Shown here one piece after another: positions 25,490 to 34,421 of a stretch of DNA of 64,000 bases. Position numbers and translations under genes: made by a program. How positions within the stretch are numbered: the first letter of the stretch is position 1; the number at the start of each line of letters is the position of its first letter. This DNA comes from UBA1764 sp045616685. GTDB lineage: Bacteria; Bacillota; Clostridia; Peptostreptococcales; Anaerovoracaceae. Below the pieces are notes generated by a model that was not told where the DNA came from, did no database searches, and saw nothing but the letters and a program-made list of their open reading frames with translations. Location of the stretch: NCBI GenBank assembly GCA_045616685.1, contig JAZLHF010000003.1, forward strand, positions 3,858 through 67,857. The letters are read 5' to 3'.

Positions 25490-26071
25490 AAAATTCAAAA
25501 TGATAACAATCAAATAGACGTAATAATTGACGAAGGAAGTACGGTTGCTGCAGTCCTCATTCCTATTGTAGAAATTGATGGTGAGCAACATATCCTCTTC
25601 GAGGTTCGCTCAAACAAATTGCCAGATCAACCCGGTGATGTTTGCCTTCCTGGCGGAATTATTGAGAATGGCGAGACTGCGCTTGAAGCTGTAATTCGTG
25701 AAACATGCGAAGAGCTTTGCATTAACGAAAATCAAATCGAAGATATACAATCGGCAAAAATTTTTCATATGCCAAGTCTTTGCATGATTCCATTTGTTGC
25801 GAAGATTAAAGCGTACGATTTTAGTTTTAGCAAAGATGAAGTTGGTGAGGTTTTTATTGTTCCACTTTCATTTTTTAAAAACAACGAGCCAGAAAAACAC
25901 ATAGTTGAATGGAAGAGGGCTCCGGGAGAAGATTTCCCTTATGACAAGATTGTCGGAGGGAAGAATTACAGATGGCGTAAACAAAGTCAGGTAGAAATAT
26001 TCTATGAATATAGTGGTCATGTAATTTGGGGCAGTACTGCAAAGATTATTTATTATAATTTAGCAAAATAG
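25487..26071 (+). CDS. NUDIX hydrolase (CoA pyrophosphatase-like)
   Basis: A 194-residue protein with a complete Nudix box: GG near 56-57, Glu63 and the RETCEE block (71-76), the magnesium-binding signature of enzymes that split nucleoside diphosphates linked to another group. The preceding RSNKLPDQPGDVCLPGG segment resembles the CoA/ADP-ribose subgroup (UPF0035-like LP.hagqisFPGG). The frame is open from 25403, but the -10 box ends at 25480 and the conserved domain starts soon after, so I use the ATG at 25487. It is followed after one base by a small gene at 26073. Confidence 0.85.
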   Translation: MKIQNDNNQIDVIIDEGSTVAAVLIPIVEIDGEQHILFEVRSNKLPDQPGDVCLPGGIIENGETALEAVIRETCEELCINENQIEDIQSAKIFHMPSLCMIPFVAKIKAYDFSFSKDEVGEVFIVPLSFFKNNEPEKHIVEWKRAPGEDFPYDKIVGGKNYRWRKQSQVEIFYEYSGHVIWGSTAKIIYYNLAK

Positions 26072-26072
26072 T

Positions 26073-26348
26073 ATGAACTTTTTTAATGATGCGGATGATT
26101 ATCATATCGCCGATGCGATAACTGAAAGATTGGAAAGTCTGCCGTCTGGCACGGTCACCACGATTGGGAACCTTTTTGACGTCGTAGCTCCGGGGTATGA
26201 GGACGAAGACGTTGATTTATCGGCAATTGATGCTCATGTGCGTAAAAAAGCCTTGGAAAAGCACATTTCGCTTGTAACCCTTATGGAATTTAGGGAAGGG
26301 GCTATGGGGAAGCCGTATAACATACCCTTTACAATTGTAAAAAGATAA
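26073..26348 (+). CDS. Small protein of unknown function
   Basis: A 91-residue acidic protein starting one base after the NUDIX stop codon, so it is translationally coupled to it. It has no membrane segment. The phrase LPSGTVTTIGNLFDVVAPGYEDED suggests a small winged or DUF1413-like fold, but I cannot assign it. Confidence 0.6.
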   Translation: MNFFNDADDYHIADAITERLESLPSGTVTTIGNLFDVVAPGYEDEDVDLSAIDAHVRKKALEKHISLVTLMEFREGAMGKPYNIPFTIVKR

Positions 26349-26358
26349 CAAAAAACAC

Positions 26359-26387
26359 TTTACTTTAGCGCATGTATGTGTTAAAGT
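26359..26387 (+). promoter_or_regulatory. Promoter of the tyrosine-attenuated ABC operon
   Basis: TTTACT (26359-26364) and TAAAGT (26382-26387) are separated by 17 bases. Transcription would start near 26394, giving a leader of about 170 bases before the transporter gene. Confidence 0.55.
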
Positions 26388-26421
26388 ATATGCATTATTT
26401 AAGAAAGGAGATAGGTACATA

Positions 26422-26496
26422 ATGAGAAATCTTATGAACTATGGTTATTATTATGGCAATACTCAGGTGGATCGTTGTTGTACTTCGCTCGACTAA
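26422..26496 (+). CDS. Tyrosine-rich attenuator leader peptide
   Basis: A 24-codon open frame with a very strong ribosome site (AAAGGAG at 26404-26410, 11 bases before the ATG). It reads MRNLMNYGYYYGNT and then ten further residues including a CysCys pair. Four of its first eleven codons are TAT (Tyr) at 26440-26454, and it stops at TAA 26494-26496. No Trp codon is present. Its place between promoter and terminator, and the overlap of its 3' half with an antiterminator arm, mark it as a ribosome-sensed leader peptide and not a functional protein. Confidence 0.85.
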   Translation: MRNLMNYGYYYGNTQVDRCCTSLD

Positions 26497-26545
26497 CTTT
26501 TAATGTTTAGTTAACAATGACCCACCGATTTTCGGTGGGTTTTTT
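26466..26545 (+). promoter_or_regulatory. Attenuator: antiterminator and terminator helices
   Basis: The terminator is CCCACCG (26521-26527) paired with CGGTGGG (26533-26539) and followed by six T (26540-26545). The alternative helix pairs 26466-26480 (inside the leader frame) with 26512-26526: 14 of 15 positions pair, with two G-T pairs and one A-C mismatch. It uses up CCACC, the terminator's 5' arm. A ribosome stalled on the Tyr codons would leave 26466-26480 free and allow readthrough. A ribosome that reaches the stop codon would cover it and cause termination. Confidence 0.82.
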
Positions 26546-26566
26546 AATTGTAAAAAGGAGTTTATC

Positions 26567-27562
26567 ATGAAAAAATTATTAGCACTTATCTTCGCCCTCG
26601 TTATGGTCTTTAGTCTCGCCGCTTGTGGCGATTCAGGATCTGGTTCAAATGAATCAAGCGACGTTATCAAAATTGGCGTAATGCAGTTTGGGGAATTCAC
26701 AGCTCTTCAAAACTCATTCGAGGGTTTTAAAGCCGGCCTCGAAGAAGCAGGCTTTGTAGATGGAGAAAACATCAAGATTAATTATCTATCCGCAGCAGCA
26801 GATACAGCAAACTGTCCAACAATTGCAGATACACTTATTAATGATGGTTCAGATTTAATCTTTGCTATCGCAACACCATCTGTATCTTGCCTTAAAGAAA
26901 AGACAACAGATATTCCAGTTCTTTTTACGGCAGTTACTGATCCTATAGCATCCGGCATCGTTGCAGATGCAAATAATCCTGGTGGCAATATCAGCGGAAC
27001 ATCTGATATGAACCCTGTTGCAGAACAGATTGATTTGCTGAAAGAAATTCTTCCAAACGCAAAGACAGTTGCAGTTATGTACTGCTCATCAGAATCTAAT
27101 TCCGCAGCACAATTTGAACTTGCAAAAACTCAGATTGAAAAGCTCGGTATGACATGCATTCAGAAAACAGTTTCAGCAATCGATGAAGTTAAATCAGCAA
27201 TTGAATCTCTTAAGGGTCAGGTAGATGCACTCTACATTCCAACAGATAACACATTAGCTGATGGTATGGCTCTTGTTTCGGCAACAGCAAATGAATGTGG
27301 CATTCCAATTGTCGCTGGAGAGCCGGGTCAGGTACAAGGTGGTGCAACAGCAACATTTGGAATTGATTACTTCCAGCTTGGAAAACAGACAGCAGCGATG
27401 GCAGTTGAAATTCTTAACGCAGAAGATCCACTCGCAACAGTTGCAGCAATGCCTGTGGGTTTCCAGACAGAAGGATGCGAAACAGCAATTAATCAGGCAA
27501 GTGTAGATGCCCTCGGCCTCGAACTTCCTGCATCAGTAAAAGATAGAGCAACAATTTACTAG
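26567..27562 (+). CDS. ABC importer substrate-binding lipoprotein, TrpX-like
   Basis: A 331-residue lipoprotein (lipobox LAAC, Cys20; Gly/Ser-rich linker; binding domain from ~35). The fold markers IGVMQFGEFTALQNSFEGFKAGLEEAGF, DLIFAIATPS and VPVLFTAVTDPIASGIV belong to the ABC_sub_bind family (TrpX/YtgP-like), which binds aromatic amino acids in streptococci. It is the first gene of a three-gene operon, directly after the attenuator terminator, with AAAAAGGAG before its ATG. The leader peptide points to tyrosine as the signal and probably the substrate. Confidence 0.88.
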   Translation: MKKLLALIFALVMVFSLAACGDSGSGSNESSDVIKIGVMQFGEFTALQNSFEGFKAGLEEAGFVDGENIKINYLSAAADTANCPTIADTLINDGSDLIFAIATPSVSCLKEKTTDIPVLFTAVTDPIASGIVADANNPGGNISGTSDMNPVAEQIDLLKEILPNAKTVAVMYCSSESNSAAQFELAKTQIEKLGMTCIQKTVSAIDEVKSAIESLKGQVDALYIPTDNTLADGMALVSATANECGIPIVAGEPGQVQGGATATFGIDYFQLGKQTAAMAVEILNAEDPLATVAAMPVGFQTEGCETAINQASVDALGLELPASVKDRATIY

Positions 27563-27570
27563 GGAATAAT

Positions 27571-28506
27571 ATGTCATTAGCAACTATACAATCAGGCATA
27601 GCGCAAGGTCTGATGTGGGCGATTCTTACGTTAGGAATCTATCTTACATTTAGAGTCCTTGATATTGCCGACTTAACAATTGAAGGAGCATTTCCTCTTG
27701 GCGCTGCAGTCACGGTTGTTCTGATTAACAAGGGACTTAATCCATTTGTTTCAATGCTTATTTGCATTGTCGCAGGCTGCCTTGCAGGACTTATTACAGG
27801 AATACTTCATACAAAATTTAAGATTCCAGCAATCTTGTCTGGTATCTTGACTCAGATAGCTTTGTATTCTGTAAACATTAGAATACTTGGTGATAAGGCG
27901 ACAGTAGCTCTTGCTGGTAAGTCACTAAAAACAATTGTCGCAGGATTTCTTCCAGCAGGTCTTAAGTCCAACACTCTCTCAATCATCGTTGGCGTTATCG
28001 TTTGCGCAATTATCGTTTTAGCTCTTTATTGGTTCTTTGGGACCGAGCTTGGATGCGCAGTTCGTGCAACCGGAAGTAACGCAAGTATGGCCAGAGCTAT
28101 GGGAATCAATACAGACAGCATGACTGTTCTTTGTCTTATGGTTTCCAACGGACTTGTAGCTTTATCAGGAAGTTTGATTTCACAGTTTGACTACGGCTCA
28201 GCTCTCGTAAACATGGGGCAGGGCACAATCGTAATTGGACTTGCATCAGTAATCATCGGTGAAGTTTTGTTCATTCATAAAGAGCAGAACTTTGCATTCA
28301 AAATGGGCGCAATTACACTTGGTGCAATCATCTATAGAACGATTATCGCTTGTGCACTTACACTGCCATGGATGAAAGCAACCGACCTTAAGATTATTAC
28401 AGCTCTTATCGTTGCTATAGCTCTTGCCGTGCCAGTTTGGAAGGATAAAGCAAATTTTACTAAACAAAGAAAAGCTTATGCTTTGGAGGATGAATTAGAT
28501 GCTTAA
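27571..28506 (+). CDS. ABC importer permease, TrpY-like
   Basis: A 311-residue membrane protein with eight or nine hydrophobic helices, beginning with a short helix and LGIYLTFRVLDIADLTIEGAFPLGAAV, a phrase typical of the branched-chain-type permease superfamily. It follows the binding protein after 8 bases and overlaps the ATPase gene by 8 bases, so the three subunits should be made together. Confidence 0.88.
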   Translation: MSLATIQSGIAQGLMWAILTLGIYLTFRVLDIADLTIEGAFPLGAAVTVVLINKGLNPFVSMLICIVAGCLAGLITGILHTKFKIPAILSGILTQIALYSVNIRILGDKATVALAGKSLKTIVAGFLPAGLKSNTLSIIVGVIVCAIIVLALYWFFGTELGCAVRATGSNASMARAMGINTDSMTVLCLMVSNGLVALSGSLISQFDYGSALVNMGQGTIVIGLASVIIGEVLFIHKEQNFAFKMGAITLGAIIYRTIIACALTLPWMKATDLKIITALIVAIALAVPVWKDKANFTKQRKAYALEDELDA

Positions 28507-29290
28507 GATTGAACATTTAAGAAAAACCTTCAATGCAGGAACAATAAATGAAAAGAGAGTATTCATCGATTTGAATCTTGAAGTAAATAAAGGTGACTTC
28601 ATCACAATCATCGGATCAAACGGCGCAGGAAAATCTACAATGCTTAATGCGATTGCAGGATCACTTCTTCCTGATGGTGGAAAGATTAAGCTGAATGGTG
28701 AAGACATTACATACATGTCAGAAGTTGCTCGTGCAAAATATATCGGCAGAGTATTTCAAGATCCAATGATGGGTACAGCTCCTAATATGTGGATTTCAGA
28801 AAATTTAGCTCTCGCATATAGACGTGGAGCAAAGCACACACTTAAATGGGGAATGCCACGTGGTGGGGAGTTAGAACTTTACAAGAGTCAGCTTGCACGA
28901 CTTGGTCTCGGTCTCGAAGATAGAGTAGAGTCCAAGGTAGGGCTTCTTTCCGGAGGCCAGCGTCAGGCAATCACTCTTCTTATGGCAACTGTTAAGAAGC
29001 CTGAAATTTTACTCTTAGATGAACATACTGCAGCTCTCGATCCAAAGACTGCAACTACAGTTTTAGACCTTTCAGACAGGATTGTAAAAGAGGAAAATCT
29101 GACCGCTTTAATGGTTACCCATAATATGCAAAATGCCATTGACTATGGCAACAGACTCGTAATGATGCATAACGGAAGCGTCATCTTTGATGTAAAGGGC
29201 GAAGAAAAGAAGGCGTTAACCGTTGAAACTCTATTGCATAAATTTAATGAAGTTGGAGGCTCTGTCTCTGATGCCGCTATTTTGGGGTAG
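28499..29290 (+). CDS. ABC importer ATPase, TrpZ-like
   Basis: A 263-residue ATP-binding subunit. It has Walker A GSNGAGKST (about 40-48), signature LLSGGQRQA, Walker B ILLLDEHTAALDP and the H-loop MVTHNM. LDEHTAAL is characteristic of this importer subfamily. Start and overlap with the permease gene support operon translation. It powers uptake of the ligand delivered by the lipoprotein at 26567-27562. Confidence 0.92.
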   Translation: MLKIEHLRKTFNAGTINEKRVFIDLNLEVNKGDFITIIGSNGAGKSTMLNAIAGSLLPDGGKIKLNGEDITYMSEVARAKYIGRVFQDPMMGTAPNMWISENLALAYRRGAKHTLKWGMPRGGELELYKSQLARLGLGLEDRVESKVGLLSGGQRQAITLLMATVKKPEILLLDEHTAALDPKTATTVLDLSDRIVKEENLTALMVTHNMQNAIDYGNRLVMMHNGSVIFDVKGEEKKALTVETLLHKFNEVGGSVSDAAILG

Positions 29291-29350
29291 CGGGGGATAT
29301 AGACCACAATTTATAGATAGACAGAAAAATGCCTATAATAGTTAAAAATC

Positions 29351-29382
29351 AAGGCTTGGTATATTCACCAAGCCTTATTTTT
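29351..29382 (+). terminator. Terminator of the ABC operon
   Basis: AAGGCTTGG (29351-29359) pairs perfectly with 29368-29376, and ATTTTTA follows. A TATAAT at 29334-29339 just before it would give only a stub transcript and is probably chance. Confidence 0.88.
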
Positions 29383-29437
29383 ATGGTATGATTATATGTG
29401 CGGCTTTGGGCCGATAAATCGAAAAGAAGGATAGAAT

Positions 29438-30835
29438 ATGATAGATTTAAGATTAATATTTGCTAATCCGAAAAAGTATGAAGGTCCTGTAGAAGTAGAG
29501 GGCTGGATTAGAAATAATAGAGACTCTAAACAATTTGGTTTTATCGAACTGAATGACGGAACATATTTTAAGTCAGTTCAGATTGTATATGAACGTGAAA
29601 TAGTTTCTAACTACGATGAAATCGCACACCTTCCACTCTCAACAGGATTAAGTGTAAAGGGTGAATTAGTTTTGACTCCGGAGGCAAAACAGCCTTTCGA
29701 AATTAAAGCAAAAGAAATTGTAATCGAAGCTCCATCTGATGCCGATTATCCAATTCAAAATAAGAGACATACAATGGAATACCTTCGTACTCAAGCTCAC
29801 TTAAGACCAAGAACAAATATGTTCTCTGCAGTCTTTAGAGTTCGTAGCGTTGCAGCATATGCAATCCATAAATTCTTCCAAGAAAGAGGATTCATCTATG
29901 CACACCCACCACTTATCACAGCAAGTGATGCAGAAGGTGCTGGAGAAATGTTTCAGGTAACAACACTTCCACTTGAAAGTGTTCCTCTTACAGACAAGGG
30001 CGAAATTGACTATGACAAGGACTTCTTCGGAAAGAAAGCTAGCCTAACAGTAAGTGGCCAGCTCGAGGCAGAAATCTTTGCATTAGCATTCAAGAACACA
30101 TATACATTTGGCCCAACATTCAGAGCAGAAAACTCAAGCACAACAAGACATGCTTCCGAGTTCTGGATGATTGAACCAGAAATTGCTTTTGCAGACTTAA
30201 ACGATGATATGAACTTAATTGAAGAAATGGTTAAGTTCATCATCACCTACACTATGGAACATTGCCCAGAGGAAATGAAGTTTTTCAACAGCTTCGTAGA
30301 TAAGGGCCTTCACGAAAGACTTAACCACGTAGTTAACAGTGAGTTCAAGCGTCTCACTTACACAGAAGCAATTGAAATCTTAGAAAAAGCTGTTAAAGAC
30401 GGACACAAGTTCGAATACGAAGTTACAGGCTGGGGTATGGATCTTCAGTCTGAACATGAAAGGTATATTACAGAACAAGTATTTAACGCACCGGTATTCC
30501 TCATCGATTACCCATCCGAAATCAAAGCATTCTATATGCGCGAGAACGAAGATGGCAAGACAGTTGCAGCATGCGACCTTCTTGTTCCGGGAGTTGGAGA
30601 AATCGTTGGTGGATCACAGCGTGAAGAAAGATACGATGTACTTCTTGATAAGATTAAAAGACTTGGTATGGATGAAAAGACATACTGGTGGTATCTCGAA
30701 CTTCGTAAATACGGCGGCGTAAAGCACGCAGGTTTCGGTCTCGGTTTTGAAAGGATGATTATGTACTTAACTGGCGTTGGTAACATCAGAGACGTACTTC
30801 CATTCCCAAGAACGCCGCGCACAGCGGATTTCTAA
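29438..30835 (+). CDS. asnS: Asparaginyl-tRNA synthetase
   Basis: A 465-residue class IIb synthetase. It has an N-terminal OB-fold anticodon-binding domain (about 15-105), then the catalytic core with motif 2 in FRAENSSTTRHASEFWMIEPE and motif 3 in GFGLGFERMIMYLTG. It charges tRNA-Asn with asparagine. Length and C terminus (LPFPRTPRTADF) match bacterial AsnRS and not AspRS. It stands alone between a terminator and the EF-G-like gene. AGAAGGA precedes the ATG. Confidence 0.94.
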   Translation: MIDLRLIFANPKKYEGPVEVEGWIRNNRDSKQFGFIELNDGTYFKSVQIVYEREIVSNYDEIAHLPLSTGLSVKGELVLTPEAKQPFEIKAKEIVIEAPSDADYPIQNKRHTMEYLRTQAHLRPRTNMFSAVFRVRSVAAYAIHKFFQERGFIYAHPPLITASDAEGAGEMFQVTTLPLESVPLTDKGEIDYDKDFFGKKASLTVSGQLEAEIFALAFKNTYTFGPTFRAENSSTTRHASEFWMIEPEIAFADLNDDMNLIEEMVKFIITYTMEHCPEEMKFFNSFVDKGLHERLNHVVNSEFKRLTYTEAIEILEKAVKDGHKFEYEVTGWGMDLQSEHERYITEQVFNAPVFLIDYPSEIKAFYMRENEDGKTVAACDLLVPGVGEIVGGSQREERYDVLLDKIKRLGMDEKTYWWYLELRKYGGVKHAGFGLGFERMIMYLTGVGNIRDVLPFPRTPRTADF

Positions 30836-30889
30836 GTTATAAACTTAAGTGTTGATAAAAGTTTTCAAATTTTTTAGGAGGATAAATTA

Positions 30890-32818
30890 ATGAAGGGCTA
30901 CACAAGCGAAACAATTAGAAACATCGCTCTGGTAGGACATGGTAGCACAGGTAAGACAACATTCCTTGAAGCTGCCCTGCTTGCTACAGGAGTAATCAGC
31001 AGACTTGGCAAAGTTGAAGACGGAAATACCGTTTCTGACTTTGATAAGATGGAAATTGAAAAAGGTTATTCCATTGGCCTTTCAATCGTTCCTGTTGAAT
31101 ATAACAAGGTAAAACTTAACTTTCTCGACGCTCCTGGCGTTTTCGATTTTGCAGGCGAAGTTAACTCAGCTCTTAAGGCTGCAGAAGCTGCTGCAATTTT
31201 TGTAGATGCTTCATCAGGAATCCAGGTTGGTACAGAAAAGTGCTGGACTGCTTGCAAAGCTACAGGAACACCAAGATTCTTCATCATCAACAAGATTGAT
31301 AAGGATAACGTAAATCTCGATCAGGTAGTTGCTGATCTTAAGGCAAAGTTCGGAACATCAGTTGTAACACTCGATGACAAAGACGCTCTTAACGAAGCTA
31401 TTGCTGAAACAGACGAAGCTTTAATGGAAAAATTCTTCGATGGCCAGGAATTCACAGAAGCTGAATTTAACACAGGCCTCATGAATGGTATTAAAGACGG
31501 AAGCATTTGCCCAGTATTCACATGCTCAGCTCTTAACGGAACTGGCGTTAAGGAAGTTCTTGATGCTTGCATCAACTATGTTCCAAAGGCTGATGGCACA
31601 GTTAAGGCAGTTGAAGGTGAAGACGTTACATACGGTGCAGGTTCTACAGTTGCTTACGTATTTAAGACAATCGCAGATCCATTCCTTGGAAAGATTTCTC
31701 TTGCAAAGGTTATCCGCGGTAAGCTTGTACCAGGTAGCATGTTATATAATACAAATACAGAAAAAGAAGAAAAGCTTGGTTCAATGTTCTTCCTTAGAGG
31801 AAAGACTCAGGCAGACTCTGGTGAAGTACAGCCTGGTGATATCGTAGCTCTTGGTAAACTTCAGTTCACCCAGACAGGCGATACACTTTGTGACAAGGCA
31901 GCACAGGTTAAACTCGAAAAGATTACATTTGCCCAGCCAACACTCTTCACAGCTATTGAATCAAAGAACAAGGGTGATGATGCTAAGCTCGCAACAGGTA
32001 TTGCAAAGCTTAAGGAAGAAGATCCATCATTCGTATTCGAAAGAAATGTAGAAACATCACAGTCGTTGCTAGGAACAGTTGGTGATATTCAGTCAGCAAC
32101 AATCCTTGCTAAGCTTAAGGATAGATATGGCGCAGACGTAGAAGTGGTTCCACAAAAGATTGCTTACAGAGAAACAATTAAGGGCGAATCCGATGTTCAG
32201 GGTAAGCACAAGAAGCAGTCCGGTGGTGCTGGTCAGTACGGTGATGTTACAATCAAGTTCGAACCATCCGATCAGGAATTCGAATTCGTTGATGCCGTAG
32301 TCGGCGGTGTAGTTCCACGTCAGTTCATTCCAGCTGTAGAAAAAGGCTTAAGAGAATGTATGGAAAAGGGACCTCTCGCAGGTTGCAAGTGCCAAAATAT
32401 TAAAGCAACACTTCACTTTGGTTCATACCATGCTGTAGACTCCGATGAAATGTCATTCAAGATTGCTGCATCACTCGCATTTAAGAAGGGTGTTGTAGAA
32501 GCTAAACCTTGCCTCCTCGAACCTATCATGAAACTTGAAATTACAGTTCCGGATGATTTCGTAGGCGCAATCATGGGCGATCTTCCAAATAGACGTGGCG
32601 TTGTAATGGGCATGGACCCAGCAGAAGGTGGTGGACAGGTTCTTCACGCAGAAGTTCCACAAGCTGAATGCCTTGACTATGCTACAGCACTTCGTTCAAT
32701 GACTCAGGCCAAGGGTTCCTTCACAATGGAATTCAGCAAGTACCAGCAGGTGCCACAGGCTAACGCTGAAAAGATCATTGCAGCTCATAAGGCTGAAGAA
32801 GAAGCAGAAAATAAGTAA
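30890..32818 (+). CDS. Elongation factor G paralogue (EF-G-like GTPase)
   Basis: A 642-residue protein with the EF-G domain series: P-loop GHGSTGKTT (16-24), NKID motif, domain II, then the domain III-V tail. It is shorter than housekeeping EF-G (~690). The switch I sequence is altered (EKGYSIGLS in place of the usual RGITI). In switch II the DTPGH motif reads DAPGV: the catalytic histidine that triggers GTP hydrolysis is missing. Such paralogues (EF-G2 type) are common in Clostridia and often lack normal translocation activity. AGGAGG precedes the ATG. Confidence 0.88.
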   Translation: MKGYTSETIRNIALVGHGSTGKTTFLEAALLATGVISRLGKVEDGNTVSDFDKMEIEKGYSIGLSIVPVEYNKVKLNFLDAPGVFDFAGEVNSALKAAEAAAIFVDASSGIQVGTEKCWTACKATGTPRFFIINKIDKDNVNLDQVVADLKAKFGTSVVTLDDKDALNEAIAETDEALMEKFFDGQEFTEAEFNTGLMNGIKDGSICPVFTCSALNGTGVKEVLDACINYVPKADGTVKAVEGEDVTYGAGSTVAYVFKTIADPFLGKISLAKVIRGKLVPGSMLYNTNTEKEEKLGSMFFLRGKTQADSGEVQPGDIVALGKLQFTQTGDTLCDKAAQVKLEKITFAQPTLFTAIESKNKGDDAKLATGIAKLKEEDPSFVFERNVETSQSLLGTVGDIQSATILAKLKDRYGADVEVVPQKIAYRETIKGESDVQGKHKKQSGGAGQYGDVTIKFEPSDQEFEFVDAVVGGVVPRQFIPAVEKGLRECMEKGPLAGCKCQNIKATLHFGSYHAVDSDEMSFKIAASLAFKKGVVEAKPCLLEPIMKLEITVPDDFVGAIMGDLPNRRGVVMGMDPAEGGGQVLHAEVPQAECLDYATALRSMTQAKGSFTMEFSKYQQVPQANAEKIIAAHKAEEEAENK

Positions 32819-32835
32819 CACTTATACGAATAAAA

Positions 32836-32867
32836 AAGAAGCTCTCTAATAATTGAGAGCTTCTTTT
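32836..32867. terminator. Bidirectional terminator between EF-G-like gene and radA
   Basis: The 11-base arms 32836-32846 and 32855-32865 are perfectly complementary, with A-runs and T-runs on the two sides. It overlaps the radA stop codon. Confidence 0.88.
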
Positions 32868-34204
32868 ATGTTACTTATCCCGTGGATCTTGATGCTAAAT
32901 TTACCACGAAGTTTTTCTGCGTTACGCTTTGGAATTAGGGCTTCTTTAAATCCCATGCGCTCGGCTTCCTTAAGAAGCTTCTCGCAGTTTTGAATTGGTC
33001 TAAGTTCCCCAGTCAGACCAAGCTCACCAACGGCAAGTAAATCATTTGGAATTACTTTGCCTGCTTTTTCCGACCAAATTGCCAGAGCGACGGCAAGGTC
33101 AGTGCTCGTTCCTTGTGGCTTGAACCCGCCAACTATATTGATATATACATCTGTTGAAAAGAGATTAAGCTTTGCTTTCTTTTCGAGAACAGCAATTATC
33201 ATTGATAGACGATTGTTATCAACACCAACAGATCTTCTCATTGGAAAACCTGCGCTGCAAGGGCTTGTCAAAGCTTGAAGCTCTAAGAGTAGAGGCCGAG
33301 TACCTTCATATACTGCTGTTGCAACTGAGCCTTCCGCTTCTTTCATTCCGTCAAGAAAGACTCCGGAAAGATTATCAATTTCAATAAGCCCTTCTTCTTG
33401 CATATCAAAGGCCCCAATTTCAGAAGTTGTTCCAAAACGATTTTTAACAGCACGAAGAATTCTTAAATCTCCACTGCGTTCGCCAGTGAATTCCAAAACG
33501 GTATCAACCAAATGTTCAACAATCTTTGGCCCTGCAAGTTCGCCTGATTTAGTAACGTGTGCAACAATGAAAATAGGAATGTCGTTTGTTTTTCCTAAAG
33601 TCATTAATAGATTACCAACTTGTCTAACTTGTGAAACGCTTCCTGGTGCAGATTCTAATTCTTCTGAATACATAGTCTGAATGGAATCAATGATAAGAAG
33701 TTTAGGTTGCATTGTTTTGGCAGCTTCAAGTATTGCTTCTATATTTGTTTCGGCAAGTATGTATAAATCTTCAATACCTCTGCAAACTCTGTCAGCGCGC
33801 ATTTTAATTTGTTCTTCAGATTCTTCTCCAGAAACATAAAGAACAGGACCGTGCTTTGCGATATTAGCAGCAGCTTGAATAATCAGTGTTGATTTACCAA
33901 TTCCAGGTTCGCCTGTGATAAGACTCAGGCTTCCGGGTACGAGGCCTCCCCCAAGAACGCGGTTAAATTCATCGATTCCTGTATCGATTCGCTTTTCGCT
34001 ACTTGCAGTGACATCTATAAGCTTATGTGGCAAAACAGTCTTATTTTGAGACGTGCTGCGGCGGCGTGTGTCCTTCTCATCTAAATCGACAATTTTTTGT
34101 TCGAAGAATGAGTTCCATGAGCCACATCCCGGACATTGTCCAAGCCATTTTTGACTTTCAAACCCACAATCATTACATACAAAGATTAATTTGTTTTTTT
34201 TCAT
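32846..34204 (-). CDS. radA: DNA repair ATPase RadA
   Basis: A 452-residue protein. It has an N-terminal four-cysteine zinc finger (CNDCG...CPGC, 10-28), a RecA-like ATPase with Walker A GEPGIGKST (about 97-105) and the RadA-specific KNRFG motif, and a C-terminal Lon-protease-like domain (about 280-452) which is inactive as a protease in this family. RadA drives branch migration during recombination repair. It is the only minus-strand gene in this section. Confidence 0.95.
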   Translation of the reverse strand: MKKNKLIFVCNDCGFESQKWLGQCPGCGSWNSFFEQKIVDLDEKDTRRRSTSQNKTVLPHKLIDVTASSEKRIDTGIDEFNRVLGGGLVPGSLSLITGEPGIGKSTLIIQAAANIAKHGPVLYVSGEESEEQIKMRADRVCRGIEDLYILAETNIEAILEAAKTMQPKLLIIDSIQTMYSEELESAPGSVSQVRQVGNLLMTLGKTNDIPIFIVAHVTKSGELAGPKIVEHLVDTVLEFTGERSGDLRILRAVKNRFGTTSEIGAFDMQEEGLIEIDNLSGVFLDGMKEAEGSVATAVYEGTRPLLLELQALTSPCSAGFPMRRSVGVDNNRLSMIIAVLEKKAKLNLFSTDVYINIVGGFKPQGTSTDLAVALAIWSEKAGKVIPNDLLAVGELGLTGELRPIQNCEKLLKEAERMGFKEALIPKRNAEKLRGKFSIKIHGISNIKEALNY

Positions 34205-34224
34205 TGATTTCTACCAATATAGGA

Positions 34225-34296
34225 TACAATTAATTTATGAGATTACCGCTTGGGGTGCGGCGATAGGCCGCTGATTAATCGGCGGTTTTCTATTTT
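34225..34296 (+). ncRNA. Candidate short RNA between radA and carD
   Basis: A -10-like TACAAT (34225-34230) is followed by a GC-richer block and a hairpin in which 34268-34276 pairs with 34277-34285 (tight loop), then TTTTCTATTTT. This would make an RNA of about 60 bases ending before the carD promoter. I recognise no family. The -35 (TTGATT, 34204-34209) is 15 bases away, which is short. Confidence 0.35.
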
Positions 34297-34421
34297 GCAT
34301 TTAAACTACTAATAGTATACCGAACAATTGTTCTTATGTCAATAATTTCCATAAATAAATTTCTCAACTTTGACTACTATATTATGGAAGTGTATAATAT
34401 TGTCAGGGGAGGTCTGCGATT

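Noticed and set aside
26461..26480. T-box-like GGTGG sequence in the attenuator
   Set aside because: The predicted transcript start leaves only ~70 bases upstream, too short for Stem I and the specifier loop of a T-box. The leader peptide with Tyr codons explains the antiterminator.
29334..29339. TATAAT before the ABC operon terminator as a promoter
   Set aside because: The terminator starts 12 bases later, so only a stub RNA could be made.
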